Below are positions 1 through 12,500 of a DNA stretch of 64,000 bases, in pieces (position 1 is the stretch's first letter; each line of letters opens with the position of its first letter). The translations under genes and the position numbers were made by a program. Location: contig NW_026623100.1 in assembly GCF_023065955.2 (NCBI RefSeq), forward strand, positions 67,088,727-67,152,726. The letters are read 5' to 3'. The notes below the pieces were generated by a model. It searched no databases. It was given only the letters and a program-made list of their open reading frames with translations, and was not told the origin of the DNA. Source of the DNA: Ursus arctos. Taxonomy: Eukaryota; Chordata; Mammalia; Carnivora; Ursidae.

Positions 1-367
1 TATTTATTATTATCTATCCTTACACAAAACCCCACATTTAATCAGGTAATACATGCTCTCTTTGAGAGTACTAATATTTAATTGGAAAAGCCTGCTTAGC
101 TTTCATCATGATGCTAGAGGAGAATCTTTAACTCCTTAGAAGGCATTCCCGTAGTTTACACAGATCAGAATGTTGATATTAAAAGCAGTGGTGTACCTCC
201 CTCACTGCTAAGTCAGAGCTGCTTTAGTGAACTTTTTAACTAGAAGACTAGTTTGCCTGTATGTCTCTATACACGTGGATCTGCTCACTGTACTGTCAAT
301 TTGTTTTCTGGCATTTGTTTTACAGTCCATTGCTAGCACTGAGAAATGTGTTCTGTTTTGTCTCTAG
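1..367 (+). other. ITSN2: Intron of ITSN2 (3' part)
   Basis: AT-rich intronic sequence ending in the acceptor TTTTGTCTCTAG at 356-367. I see no recognisable repeat or gene here. The EH1-encoding exons must lie upstream of the window. Confidence 0.8.
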
Positions 368-574
368 GAATGGGAAGCATGCCCAATCTGTCCATTCCTC
401 ACTCATTGCCTCCAGTTGCACCTATGACAACCCCCTTATCCTCTGCGACTTCAGGGACCACCCTTCCTCCCTTAATGATGCCTGCTCCCCTAGTGCCTTC
501 CGTTAGCACATCATCACTACCAAATGGAACCGCTGGCCTCATTCAGCCTTTATCCATTCCTTATTCTTCTTCAA
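368..574 (+). CDS. ITSN2: ITSN2 exon: linker between EH1 and EH2
   Basis: The exon begins with the last two bases of a Gly codon (GA) and then ATG GGA AGC, and ends TCTTCTTCAA before the donor gtaagt. It encodes about 69 residues rich in Ser, Pro, Leu and Thr ('[18 protein letters not shown]', '[18 protein letters not shown]'), matching the low-complexity linker after EH1 in ITSN2 and unlike the ITSN1 linker. There is no catalytic content; it is probably an unstructured spacer that also offers short proline motifs. Confidence 0.95.
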
Positions 575-3500
575 GTAAGTACTAGCTAATGAGTGAGAAA
601 CTGTCAGAGAAAGAAACTGGTACATTTGTGTCCCAGTAAATACAGATTTCCTTCATACTTTGTGGTATTGTTTAGTGTGAACCTTTTTCTTTCTTCATTT
701 CTTTCTTTCCTTTTGTTTTTTTTTTTTTTAGCATTGCCTCATACGTCATCTTACAGTCTCATGATGGGAGGACTCGGCAGCGGTGCTAGTTTACAGAAAG
801 CCCAGTCTCTGATTGATTTAGGATCTAGTAGGTATGAAGGCTTAAAACTCCAACTTTTTATGCTTTCATTAAGGAGTGTCTACAAATGACTTTTTTTTTT
901 TTTTTGCAAGCTCTGAGCTTATCCAGGTTTTACTTTATAATGGCCAAATGTAAAATGGGTAAGGTAAATTTATTACTTATAACTCACATAAAATAAATTT
1001 TTATTTTTGGAATTAGTAAATGCTTGAAAAAATGTTTCACATAAACTAAAAATGTTCTGCTATGTTTTTAATCAGTCAAGCTTTTGTCCAGAATAATGTA
1101 CTTTTTGTATATGTTTCTCAAAAAGTCTCATAATTATGGTATATTATTAATTTTTTCTTGAGCAAATTCTGCTGCTTGAATATCTTTTAAATTTTAGAAA
1201 ACACAAGAGCTTCAGTATTCATTCATCATGCCTCATATAAATCATAATAATACTCTTCAAAGCAATGTACCGAGAGTGTTAGCTTTAACCCAGAAGAAGA
1301 GTAGTGGTATCCCAGCTTAGATACTCATTGAATGTGTGACCTTGTTTTTCACAACATCACTGAGCCATAGTTTGCCCATCGAAAAGGTAGGGACAGTAAT
1401 ACCTTTTAAGTTTGTCAGAGGGATTAGACATAGTATTTGTAAAGGCCCTAGCACAGTACAGAACCTGACACGTAGCAGGTTCTTGGTATACGGTAGTTCT
1501 GTGCTTCATGTGGTATTTGCTTTCCTAATAATGAGGTTAAATTATTTAAATCTTTAAAATATCAAACACAAAAGCATTTACTATCGTACTATAGAAGGTA
1601 TGATTCTTAAAGTCTCTGCCTTATAAGGTTTAACTAAATGTATTTTATTTAGTAACATAAAATTTTTAAATTTGTTATAGCTCAACTTCCTCAACTGCTT
1701 CACTACCAGGGAACTCGCCCAAGACCGGGACCTCAGAGTGGGCAGTTCCTCAGCCTTCAAGATTAAAATATCGGCAAAAATTTAATAGTCTTGACAAAAG
1801 CATGAGTGGATACCTCTCAGGTAGGTGGCATTCAGTGCTTAAGAATGTGAGAGAGTTAAAGTTTTTTATATGAATTTCTACTGAAGAACTTTTGAGTTTG
1901 TACTTTGTAGCTCATCTAAATTTTTAACATCCAAAAAATTTAGCAGGCATTTGATAAATACAAATATTTTAAGTTGTGTGAGAGTTCAAAGATGGATAGA
2001 ACTTGGTTGATTTCTTCAAAGTTCTTACAGTGAAGTTGAACACATAGCTAGACACCCAAGTTTTGGGTGTCTTTTTGAGAAGATTAAGCCTCACCCTCTA
2101 GTGCAGTGAAAGGAGAATCTCCTATAACAAGGACCAGTATTTGGGACTTAGCCTTAGCTTTTCCCTGTGGGTCCCCTTCCTAATTGGGTCTTTCTGTGCT
2201 TACCCTTACTAAAACCTCTGTGAGCATTGTCTACCCTTTAATGTTCCAACCTAGATGCGCCCATAAGACTTGACCTCAGGTCCCTACAGAACATTTGAGT
2301 CCATGCTAGAACATTATCCAAACTTTTCTAATAAGGATAGTGGAGGGGATGTAAATAGAGGGTATTAGGCAAGTAGAGTTCCCGTCTTTTAACTTTCCCC
2401 CCTCTTTTCACTCAGCAACTAATTTACAGTTTAGACTGAGTAATAAAATAAGTATTTTAAAATAATAGAGCTTTAAAGTGCTTAGGGAACATAGAATGGG
2501 AGATGCTAATACTAAAGAGATTAGATAAAACATCTTATAGGAAGGGAGCGTTTCAGCTCCAACATGAAAGGAAGAATTAGGGTTTGGACACATAGAGATT
2601 AAAGGTGATAGCATTTGAGGGTGACAGAGAAAAAAATCTTAAGAGCAAAAAGTACATGGTATGTTTGGAGAATTTGAAAGGTAGTCTATGGAATAGGAGT
2701 ATGGGGGTCTCTTAATTGTGCAGTGGGGCAAGGGAGCAAGAAGGCCTTGGAATTGATTGGACAAGCAAAACTGTGCAATGTTTTCTTTATATTTACATAA
2801 CTATGTGATAAAAACTTAAGAAAAATAAAAGGTAGGGGGTGATCGGTCCTTAGGCTAGACTGCTCCCTTTCTATACACTTAGCACTGCCTACAGCGCTTG
2901 TGTCTAAGGTCCTGTATGTCAAAGCCACTAGAAACTGAAGGGGAAAAAAGTGGGCAAAGGAATTGCGTACACAAAATTCAGGATGGTAGTTCCCTGTCCG
3001 GGAGGAGGCCTGGAGATAAAGTTGTGGAGCATAGCTTCAAAGCATTTAGTAATGATCTAGTGTTAAGTTTGGGTGGTAGGTTCAGGCATGTCTTTATATC
3101 ATAACTTAAAATTCGCTATTTTATATGTATCAAATAGTACATAATAACTATATTTTTCTGTAATTTTATCAAATTACTTGAAATAAGATATACTATATTT
3201 TTAAGTCACATTTTTTTTAAATCATTTTAACATCTCTGAAATTAGGGTGGTGTCTCAGCACTGTGTCATGGTTTTGTTGGCCGTGTTTTAATTTTTCTTA
3301 GTGTTACATAAAATAATGATGGGTCTTATAATTGATGGCATCTTAGAGTCTGTGAAATATGCTGTTCAACACACTTAAGATTCATGAAAAGTCACAATTC
3401 CCATTTTTAGAAAAACTGAACTTTGGGCCCTATATTTTGCATTAAAAAGTAAAATAAAAAGTAGACTAAAAAGACATGTACAAAAATGTTCATAGCAACT

Positions 3501-6500
3501 TCATTCAAAATATCCAAAAAAGAAACAGCCTAAATGTCTATCAGCAGGGGAATGAATAAACATATTGTGTGTTTCTGTAACACAACACTTCACAGCAAAA
3601 AGATGAATAAATTCCTGATACATAACAACATGGATAATGTACTGAATGAAAGAGGCCTGGCCCAAAGGGTCCACACTATTTAATATATTTATATGAAGCT
3701 GAGGAACCAGAAACCTGATTGATGGTGATAGAAATTAGAATATTCTCATTACTCTGTGGGGAAGGGACCATGCACAAACCTGCTGAGGTTCTACAAACAT
3801 TCCGTATCTTGATCAGGATGTTGGTTGCATGTGTACATACCTATGTAAAAACTCATCAAGCAGTACACTTTAGATTAGTACACTTTATGTATGTACTAAA
3901 AACATACAGTATAAACAAAGGTGGAATGTGAAGGTCAATGGAAAGTCAACTATGAAGAATTAGTCCCCTAATGTTACTTTATTTGTATATGGCACATTGT
4001 ATGAAGTTCATGTATTGACTTATTCTCAGAGAATGTTATTCTGAAACATACAAGAGTAAAGCTATATATTCATAGTTAAGGGAAAGATTTAAAAAAAAAA
4101 TAGTTGTTTCTTATGTCTTGAAACTGAGCATGAGCCCCAGGTGTATGAGGATGGGACTGACCTAGACTTACATGTTATGCTTTGTTCAATGAGTGTAGCA
4201 TTCAGTGGTCTAATTTTCTTCCTCTTCTCCTTCTTCCCTTCCCCCTAAACTCTTGTGATTTATTTAGATTAATTCATTGACTCATAGTTTCTGAGTCACA
4301 TATCTTGTGGGCACTCTGTGACGCACTGGAATGCACAGAGAGGGGAAGATATGGTCCATATTTTTGAGGAATCCATAGTATATAGGTTACATAATCATAA
4401 TATTTGATTAGTGGTTTAAAAGTGCTGTGATTGGGGTGCCTGGATGGCTCAGCTGGTTAAGCATCTGAGTTTTGATTTCAGCTCAGGTCATGATCTTGGG
4501 GTCATGAGATTGAGCCCTCCCGTCGGGCTCCATGCTCAGCACAGAGTCTGCTTGTCCCTCTCCCTGTGCTCTTCCCCCTGCTCGCTTGCTTACTTTCTCT
4601 CTCAAATAAATACATAAAATCTTTAAAAAAATGAATAAAAAATAAAAGTGCTGTTGATTACTATAGATGAGAAAGCAACCAATGCTGAGGATATGAGAGT
4701 TTCATAGAAAAGATGACATCTGAGCTGGATCTTATAGGATGAGTAGTCCACCAGGTAGAGAAGGAGGGAGTAACATTATAGGCACAGGAAATAGGATATC
4801 CAAAGGATTGGTAGACCAACAGTGTAGACGTTGAAGTGAGCTTTTCCTAGTAGAGTACTCTGTTGGCTCTCTATAGCCCTCTGTATAATTTACACCTTGC
4901 ACATATTTAAGCCTTCCACCTGTAGGCTTTTAACCATTTACATTCCTTCCTTCCTTCCTCCTGTTTGCTCTGTTGCCTAATGCCAAGGGATCTACTTTCA
5001 GTTGTCTTTGACCAAGAGCTGAACATTAGTTACTAGACCTTTTTTTCAGGCTTGAAATAACCTTCCATTTCTCTTTATTAGAAGAGTCCTCCTTTTAACA
5101 CAAAGACCTCCTCAAATCTCACGTATGTGAAATCTACTGAGGACTAATTATTTGGGAGACGGTATGAGCTATTTCCAGTGTTTTTTCCTTATGTGATTTC
5201 TATTAAATGACCAGATTTTTTTAAGACTGAAAAAGATTTTAAAGTTATATAATATAAACATCCAACTGCATGTTATAATTTATGGTGTATTTGTGTTTGT
5301 TCCATGTAGTATATATAGCTTTGATTACCCAGACCTCATGTTCAAAGCTCAGTGAAACAGCGGGTTAGAGAATTCATGCTGGCTCTGTAGTGGCAGCTGT
5401 TGCTGAGGAAAAGTTGGTGGACGTACTCTTTTCTGTGCAGAGTTGTTTGGGTAGTTCTCGACTCAGGCTGAACCTTGAGGGGCGGACTTTCCAGTATTCA
5501 TGGCTCAGTCGTCACCTGGGAGTGGGAGGTGGGACACCTGCATTACTGACTAGGAGACCTGCCCTAGAGAAGCCATGTCGTTTTATCCATGGTCAGAAAT
5601 CCACACACTTGCCCACCAGGAGTGAATGCTCCTGTGAATCAGACAGGGACTTTCTGTTCTGAATGGATTCTTGGGATTTCTGTGTGACCATTATCCTGGC
5701 ATGAAAATGCAGGTCAGGAAGCCTGTTACAGAAACATATTTTTGATCGCTGAGGGAGAGAAAGGAAGTTGGAACAGTTCATTACAGATCGTAAGCATTCA
5801 GTGAATGCTGTTATTACTCTCAGACCCTATCCCAGAAGTCCCCACTGCGCCTTAGAGAACTTTGGATTACAACTGTATTCATCACTTTAGCAAATATTTA
5901 TTAAGCATTTATGTACCTGGTACTGGGTACAAAATGTTAGTGAATAAGGCAGTCAAAGGTTTTTCTCCATAGGACCTAGTATGACAGTGGAAACAGACAA
6001 TAAGCAGGTAAACAGGAAGATAAATGTTACATTATAGATTGTGATACAAGCTATGAAGGAAACAAGCAGGAAGTATATTGGATCATAGGGTGGAGAGAGA
6101 AGGTATTTCTGAGAAGGTGACATTAAATTGGGACTTTTAGGGTGGGAAGGACCCAGACATGCAGTGATGTTGAATTGTAGAACTTGATGTTGGATGTGAG
6201 TGTACATGAGGAAGGGATCAAGGGTGACTTTTTGGTTTCTGGCTTGAGCCCCTTGAGGGGCAGTGATGCCACCCAGAGTGGGGGGAAGGCTGAAGGTAAA
6301 TGGTTTGGGTGAAGGCTATGAATGGGGACTGAGAGAGAGTCATTTTGTACGTATCTGGTTTGAGATCCCTGTGAAATGCCAGTTGTATATAGAAGTCTAA
6401 ACCTAGAGCAGAGATTTGGGCTGGGGCATACATTTGCAAATTATCTAGGTGCTATTTAAAGTCACAGAAATGAATGTGAACACACAGAGAGAACAGAGTG

Positions 6501-9500
6501 CCCAGGACAGAGCCTTGGGGAATGCCAGCATTTACAGGTCATTTGGAAGAGAGAGAGTAGAGACAGAGGAAAGATCAGAGAGAGATGAGAAAGTCTGAAG
6601 ATGCTAAGAAAGCAGTGCTTAGAGGTGCATAGGGAGCACGAGGAGGCCCGAGAGCTCAGCTTCCAGTACTTTCTGTGCCAGCACTTGGTCCTTCGTGTTG
6701 GTCAGTGGTATACATTGTGACTTTCTGAAAGGACATGGGGGAACACTTGAGTTACTAATTCTTGATTTTAAATTCCTTGGGGCAAGGGCTGTATTTTGAT
6801 TACTACTGAGTGCTCAGCACCTGGCACGTGGTAAAACCTTTTTGATGTTAAAAGCTTCCAGGGTAGCAGCAGTAGTATTTTATGGAATACAGTTATTTAG
6901 GTTTGCATGACTTTAAAGAGGCTAAAGAATTTTCTTTTTTTTTTTTTTTTTTTTTCTGGTTTTCCCCCACTCAATCAGGTTTTCAAGCTAGAAATGCCCT
7001 TCTTCAGTCAAATCTTTCTCAAACTCAGCTAGCTACTATTTGGTGAGTTTGTCCATTATGATTTTTAACTATATATCCTCTATTGTAAGAAAAATACTGT
7101 TTCTGTAAAAGTTTGTGACTCAGAGATGTTCCATAAAAGCAGCCATTTGAAGGTTAATGCAACCTTGAAAGCCAGTAAAATTGTACAAATTGTTATTCTT
7201 GACAATGTAGTATTTAATTATTTTGCAAGTAAAACTAGTTTGCCTTTTCATAATGGCATCTATGGAGAATTAGGGAATATCTCATTTTTAATTTAGAGCC
7301 AAATGTGATTTGATAGGTGAATTATCCATGAAGTAAGACAAGCTACCTTTTCAGAAGGAATGTTTCCTTTTCTGTTTCAAAGTTTCTCCCCTCTCTTGTG
7401 TGATAGGACAGCGAAGTTTAGGTAAAAACAGGCTCACTTTTCCATATATATTTACATTTCAGTAAAATATGTTAACCCAACTGTTTTACTGTCGTTATTC
7501 TTGTTTTGAAATTAAATATTGACCTCTTTTGAAAATACTTTAAGTAGACTTTGTTTATAAGCTGTGAACGTACACATTTGCTTTAGGACCCTGGCTGACA
7601 TTGATGGTGACGGGCAGCTGAAAGCTGAAGAGTTCATCCTTGCTATGCACCTCACTGACATGGCCAAAGCTGGACAGCCGTTGCCACTGACGTTGCCTCC
7701 TGAGCTTGTCCCTCCGTCTTTCAGGTGGGCGCCTCCTGAAGTGAAGAGGTGTGGTTTTGATTCCTGGGCAGACATGATTATTACATTGCGATCTCCTGAG
7801 GCCTCTGCTCTAGTTTAGTGGGAAGTTAAACATTGACACTGCCATTTGATTTTGGTATTTAATGAGTTACACCAGGAAGGTATAGAAATAGGTGTGTTTC
7901 CACCATATTATAGATAAGGAAACCAACAGCTACAGAGATTAATAATACACTCGCTCACGGACAGCAGTCAGCTAAACCGTGATATGAATCCAGATCTCTC
8001 TGGCTAGACAGTCCATATGCTGCTATACACTGTAACTCTAGACCATATTGCATTCTAAATGTCTTTAATACTGCATTGTGAATATTAAATGGCTCTAGTC
8101 ATTGGTAGTATAGCTCTATATATAGTCTAGAAATTCCCAGACTGCGTGATGCTAAATTTGTTGTCTGCTTTTCTTAGAGGAGGAAAGCAGATTGACTCTG
8201 TTAATGGAACTCTGCCTTCCTATCAGAAAATTCAAGAAGAGGAACCTCAGAAAAAATTACCAGGTAACATTGGAGTGTCTACGTTGTATATTGACGGTGG
8301 GTTCTCTTAAATTTTACCTTGAGATGTAAATGAGTATTTAGAATCATTACATTCTTAATATTTTATATGCTATAAGAGAAAACTTTTCGACAAATGGGTT
8401 GGATTTTGACAGCAGTAAAGTAAGATAGTAAAAAATGAGAAGTGTATTTAGGAAGAAGATACAGCGTGTGTATTTGGCAAGAGTCTGACATCGTAGTTAG
8501 AATGTTTCTCCCACTTTAGGAAAAATCACTGCAGCAAGCTTTGTGATGAAATCTTTAGCTATAAAGAAAAGTTTGAATATTGGTTGAAAAAGTACATATG
8601 TAGATGTTTTAAAGTATTAAAAAGTCAATGAACTCTATCAAATAAAGCAAGTATGTAGCCATATAGCTTTGTTTGTCCTTGAAGAAAATGCTGAGAAAAA
8701 TGTTGGAAAGTATTTTTATTGGCAGGAATAGTAAAATTATTTCTCTCTCTCAGATGGATTCAAACTTAGAAATTTGTTTTCCAAAAATGAATACTCTTAG
8801 ACAAAAGTAAATACTATTTACATTTGCGTTAAAATTACCCTTGGGGAAATACCCACAGAATAACAGCACTCAGATGATCACAAGGCATGAGGGTGTTGAA
8901 ACTGGAGACCACGTTCTTGGGCTCTTCATGTGAGAGCACTTACAATATACTTTATTTAGTTACTTTTGAGGACAAGCGGAAGGCCAACTACGAGCGAGGG
9001 AACGTGGAACTGGAGAAGCGACGCCAGGCACTGATGGAGCAGCAGCAGAGGGAGGCCGAACGAAAAGCCCAGAAAGAAAAGGAAGAGTGGGAGCGCAAAC
9101 AGAGAGAATTACAGGAGCAAGAATGGAAGAAACAACTTGAATTAGAAAAACGCTTGGAGAAGCAGAGGGAATTGGAGAGACAGCGGGAGGAAGAAAGGAG
9201 AAAAGAGATAGAAAGACGAGAGGTTATTTTTGAGTTATTTTGTTTCCTCAGAAAATATTTAATAAGTGGCTTCATTCCATTTGATTTAAAAATGGGTATT
9301 TTTGTTGTGCCTCTTTCTCTGCATCATTCATTCTTACTTATTATGCTCTCCAACTCTGACCCTTCCTTCCCTTGTGGAGGGGAAGAGGGCCCTTGGTTGG
9401 GAAGGGTTTTCAGGGCCGGAAATGGGTAGAAAAGGCATGTCTACAGGTGATAAGTCATTCAAAGGAGGCCTGATTGCGAAGCTGAGTTGAGTGAGGAGCT

Positions 9501-12500
9501 GAGGTTGGTGAGCCAGAGGAAGGAGTCCATCCAGGCAGGGCATGAACAAAAGTAAGCTTAGCATCCAGAGTGAGAGGCCACGGAGTTGGAGCAGAAAGCG
9601 GAGAGTGGGGAGTCGAAGGTCTGGAGGGGAAGCACGAGGGTGGGCTTGCACAGGTCCTTGGGATAAATGCTATTGTGTGTGTCCCTAGGAGGACTGGCTT
9701 TGTTTTAAGGGCCTTAGGACGGAGCACAGAAATCATAATGACGCTGAAGTAATGTCAAGAGAAGGGTTTTTCTTCCCTGATACCAGAATAAAGGTGCAGT
9801 TATTCCTAGTAACATTTGTATTTCTGAAATTGTCTTTTTGTTTAAGAAAAAAGTAACTACAGGCAAAAAGGTGGTCCCATGAAGCAATCAAAAAGTCTGA
9901 TGGGTGATGCTGCTTTTGTGGACGTCTCTAGGTTAGGCCTACTGATAAAACTGGATTTGCCCAGTTTCCTAACTTGGGCCCTGAAGCCCACTAAGTGCTA
10001 AATGTTGCCTCACCTTTATCTTTGTCATCCCATCAGTTTTTGAGTGATGCAAAATTGTTAATTTAAACATTTAATTTAATTCATTATTTTCAGGCAGCAA
10101 AACAGGAACTTGAAAGACAACGTCGTTTAGAATGGGAGAGGATTCGTCGACAGGAGCTTCTCAATCAAAGGAACAGAGAACAGGAAGAAATTGTCAGATT
10201 AAACTCTAAAAAGAAGAGTCTTCATCTCGACTTGGAAGCACTGGTATGGCTGAAGTTTAAGTGAAATTTCTCTGAATGATGCTAGAGTTACCTGTTGAAA
10301 AGTGTCCTTGTTTTTTATTTTTTCTTAAGATTTTATTTACTTATTAGAGAGCATGCGTGAGAGAGAGCGAGTGTGCGCACTCAAGCTCAAGTGGGGGGGA
10401 GGGGCAGAGGGAGAAGCAGGCTCCCTGCTCAGCAGGAGCCCCAGCAACGCGGGGCTCCATCCCAGGACTGGGGGATCATGACCAGAGCTGAATGCAGGCG
10501 TTTAACCTACTGAGCCACCCAGGCGCCCCTGTCATTGTTTTTTAACCCTACCTCATGAATACATTATGTTTTCATGTGATTAGTCATGTTTTCATGTGTG
10601 CTTCTTTTTTTTTTTTTTTTTTTTTTTTTGTTTTTAAATATTTTATTTATTTATTTAACAGAGACAGAGACAGCCAGTGAGAGAGGGAACACAAGCAGGG
10701 GGAGTGGGAGAGGAAGAAGCAGGCTCATAGCAGAGGAGCCTGATGTGGGGCTCGAACCCAGAACGCCGGGATCACGCCCTGAGCCGAAGGCAGACGCTTA
10801 ACCGCTGTGCCACCCAGGCGCCCCTCATGTGTGCTTCTTAACAGTCTGGACAATATAGTTTACCAAACTGACTCAGAATGCTGAGAGTTATGTCGTGGTC
10901 TCAGTTCAGAAGCTGACAAACTGGGGCGCCTGGGTGGCTCAGTCGTTAAGCATCTGCCTTCAGCTCAGGGCCTGATCCCAGGGTCCTGGGATCGAGCCCC
11001 GCATCAGGCTCCCTGTTCTGCTGGGAGCCGCCTTTTTCCTCTCCCACTCCCCCTGCTTGTGTTCCCTCTCTTGCTGGCTGTCTCTCTGTCAAATAAATAA
11101 AAATCTTTAAGAAAAAAAAAAGCTGACAAACTAGGTATTCCTGGGCAAGACATTTCCCTTCTCTTGTGTTTCCCCATCTGTAAAATAAAGAGTTGTACTA
11201 GTTCGGTAATTTTTTTTTTTTTTTTTTTAGTTTAGTAATTTTCAGTTTTGAAATTGGTGTCTAGAAGATGGTCTGCAGAGGGGTGACCAGCAGTGGGGGC
11301 GGATGCCAAAGCAGCAGGGCAATGCTCCCTTCTCCCCAGCACTTCCCATGACTCAGCGATAGACAAGCTTCACGGTTACCTGCTTTGCTTTTCTTAGAGT
11401 TTTAACTAGATTTGTTTGGAAAAAAAGGATTCTGCTAGAAAGAAAAAATGGTGTGAAACTCCCGATCTAAATGGTCTCTTAGGATTCCTTCCAGTTCTCC
11501 AGGCCTATGGTTCTTCACTAATATTGGCCAGTATGCTTACCAGTTTTTACACTTCAGATGTCAGAGAGTCAAGTTGTTTAAAAGACTTTGTTGTAAATAC
11601 AAGGTGAGAAAATAGACAGGGTGTAGGGAAGGCATTCTATTCTGCTACAACCCTAGATTCCATAAGCCTGACCCGATAGTATAATAGGGTTTTGCAAAAA
11701 TACATGTGTAGCCATGTCGTAGAGCCAAACTCAGATCTTCTTTAATTGGAGTCTAACATTTTATTTGGTTGATGACTTGAAATTAAAGTTTTTAAAAATC
11801 ACAACATTTGTAGTCATAAAGGTACTATTTTATGCCTTGAAATGGATGGGAAAACATACCGCAATTAGTATTCATGCCATAGTACCACAAAACAGGCCTA
11901 AAAATCTTCAACTTCTTTGTGTAGCTACTTGGATTGCTGTCTGACTATATTTTTCCTTAAAAGTATAATAAGAGGGAACCTTAAGATTGATTGTGTTCCC
12001 TGAGAACCTGGATTGCATACCAAGCAGTAGCGCACATTAATATGCAGCATCTGGAAGGTCCAGGCCTATACGTGCTGAAGATGGGGACATGAGTGCTAGG
12101 GTGGACATAGCTTATTCCTTTTAGCATGTGTTTCTCAAATATGAAACTCTTTTCAGTAAAAACTTTATCAGTGATTTTTAAGCTTCGTTTTTCCTCCTCG
12201 CCTTGCTGTATTAGTCGGCTGGGGCTGCCATAACAAAATACCACAGGCTGGGGGGGCTTAAACAACAGAAAGGAATTTTCTCACAGTTCTGGAGTCTGGA
12301 GACCAAGATCAAGATGTCGGCAGGTTTGGTTACTTCTGAGACCTTTCTCCTTGGCTTGCAGATGGCTGCCCTCTTGCTGTTTCCTTACATGGCCCCTCCT
12401 CTGCCTGTGGATCTCTGGTGTCTGTTTTGTATCCAAATTTTCTCATGTCATAAGTCAGGTTATATTAGGGCCCATCCATATGACCTTATTTAACCTTATG

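Larger units (their letters stand above)
1821..6978 (+). other. ITSN2: Large ITSN2 intron with old repeats and one CanSINE
   Basis: A 5.2-kb intron. 1821-3465 holds nothing I can name. An old L1 3' piece lies at 3470-3925, a CanSINE at 4433-4643, and an L2-type region at about 5885-6200, with a possible short L2 end at 6770-6845. 4660-5880 is unassigned. A run of about 25 T (6928-6954) precedes the acceptor at 6978. Confidence 0.7.

Noticed and set aside
4433..4510. A tRNA gene at the SINE heads (box A/B-like words)
   Set aside because: Each is followed by the CT-rich and A-rich SINE body and flanked by target duplications; none has a full cloverleaf. The same applies to all other CanSINE heads.
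8988..9275. Cys/Ser/Phe-rich frame opposite the coiled-coil exon
   Set aside because: The complement of Glu/Lys/Arg codons gives Phe/Leu/Ser/Cys; it is a shadow of the real exon.
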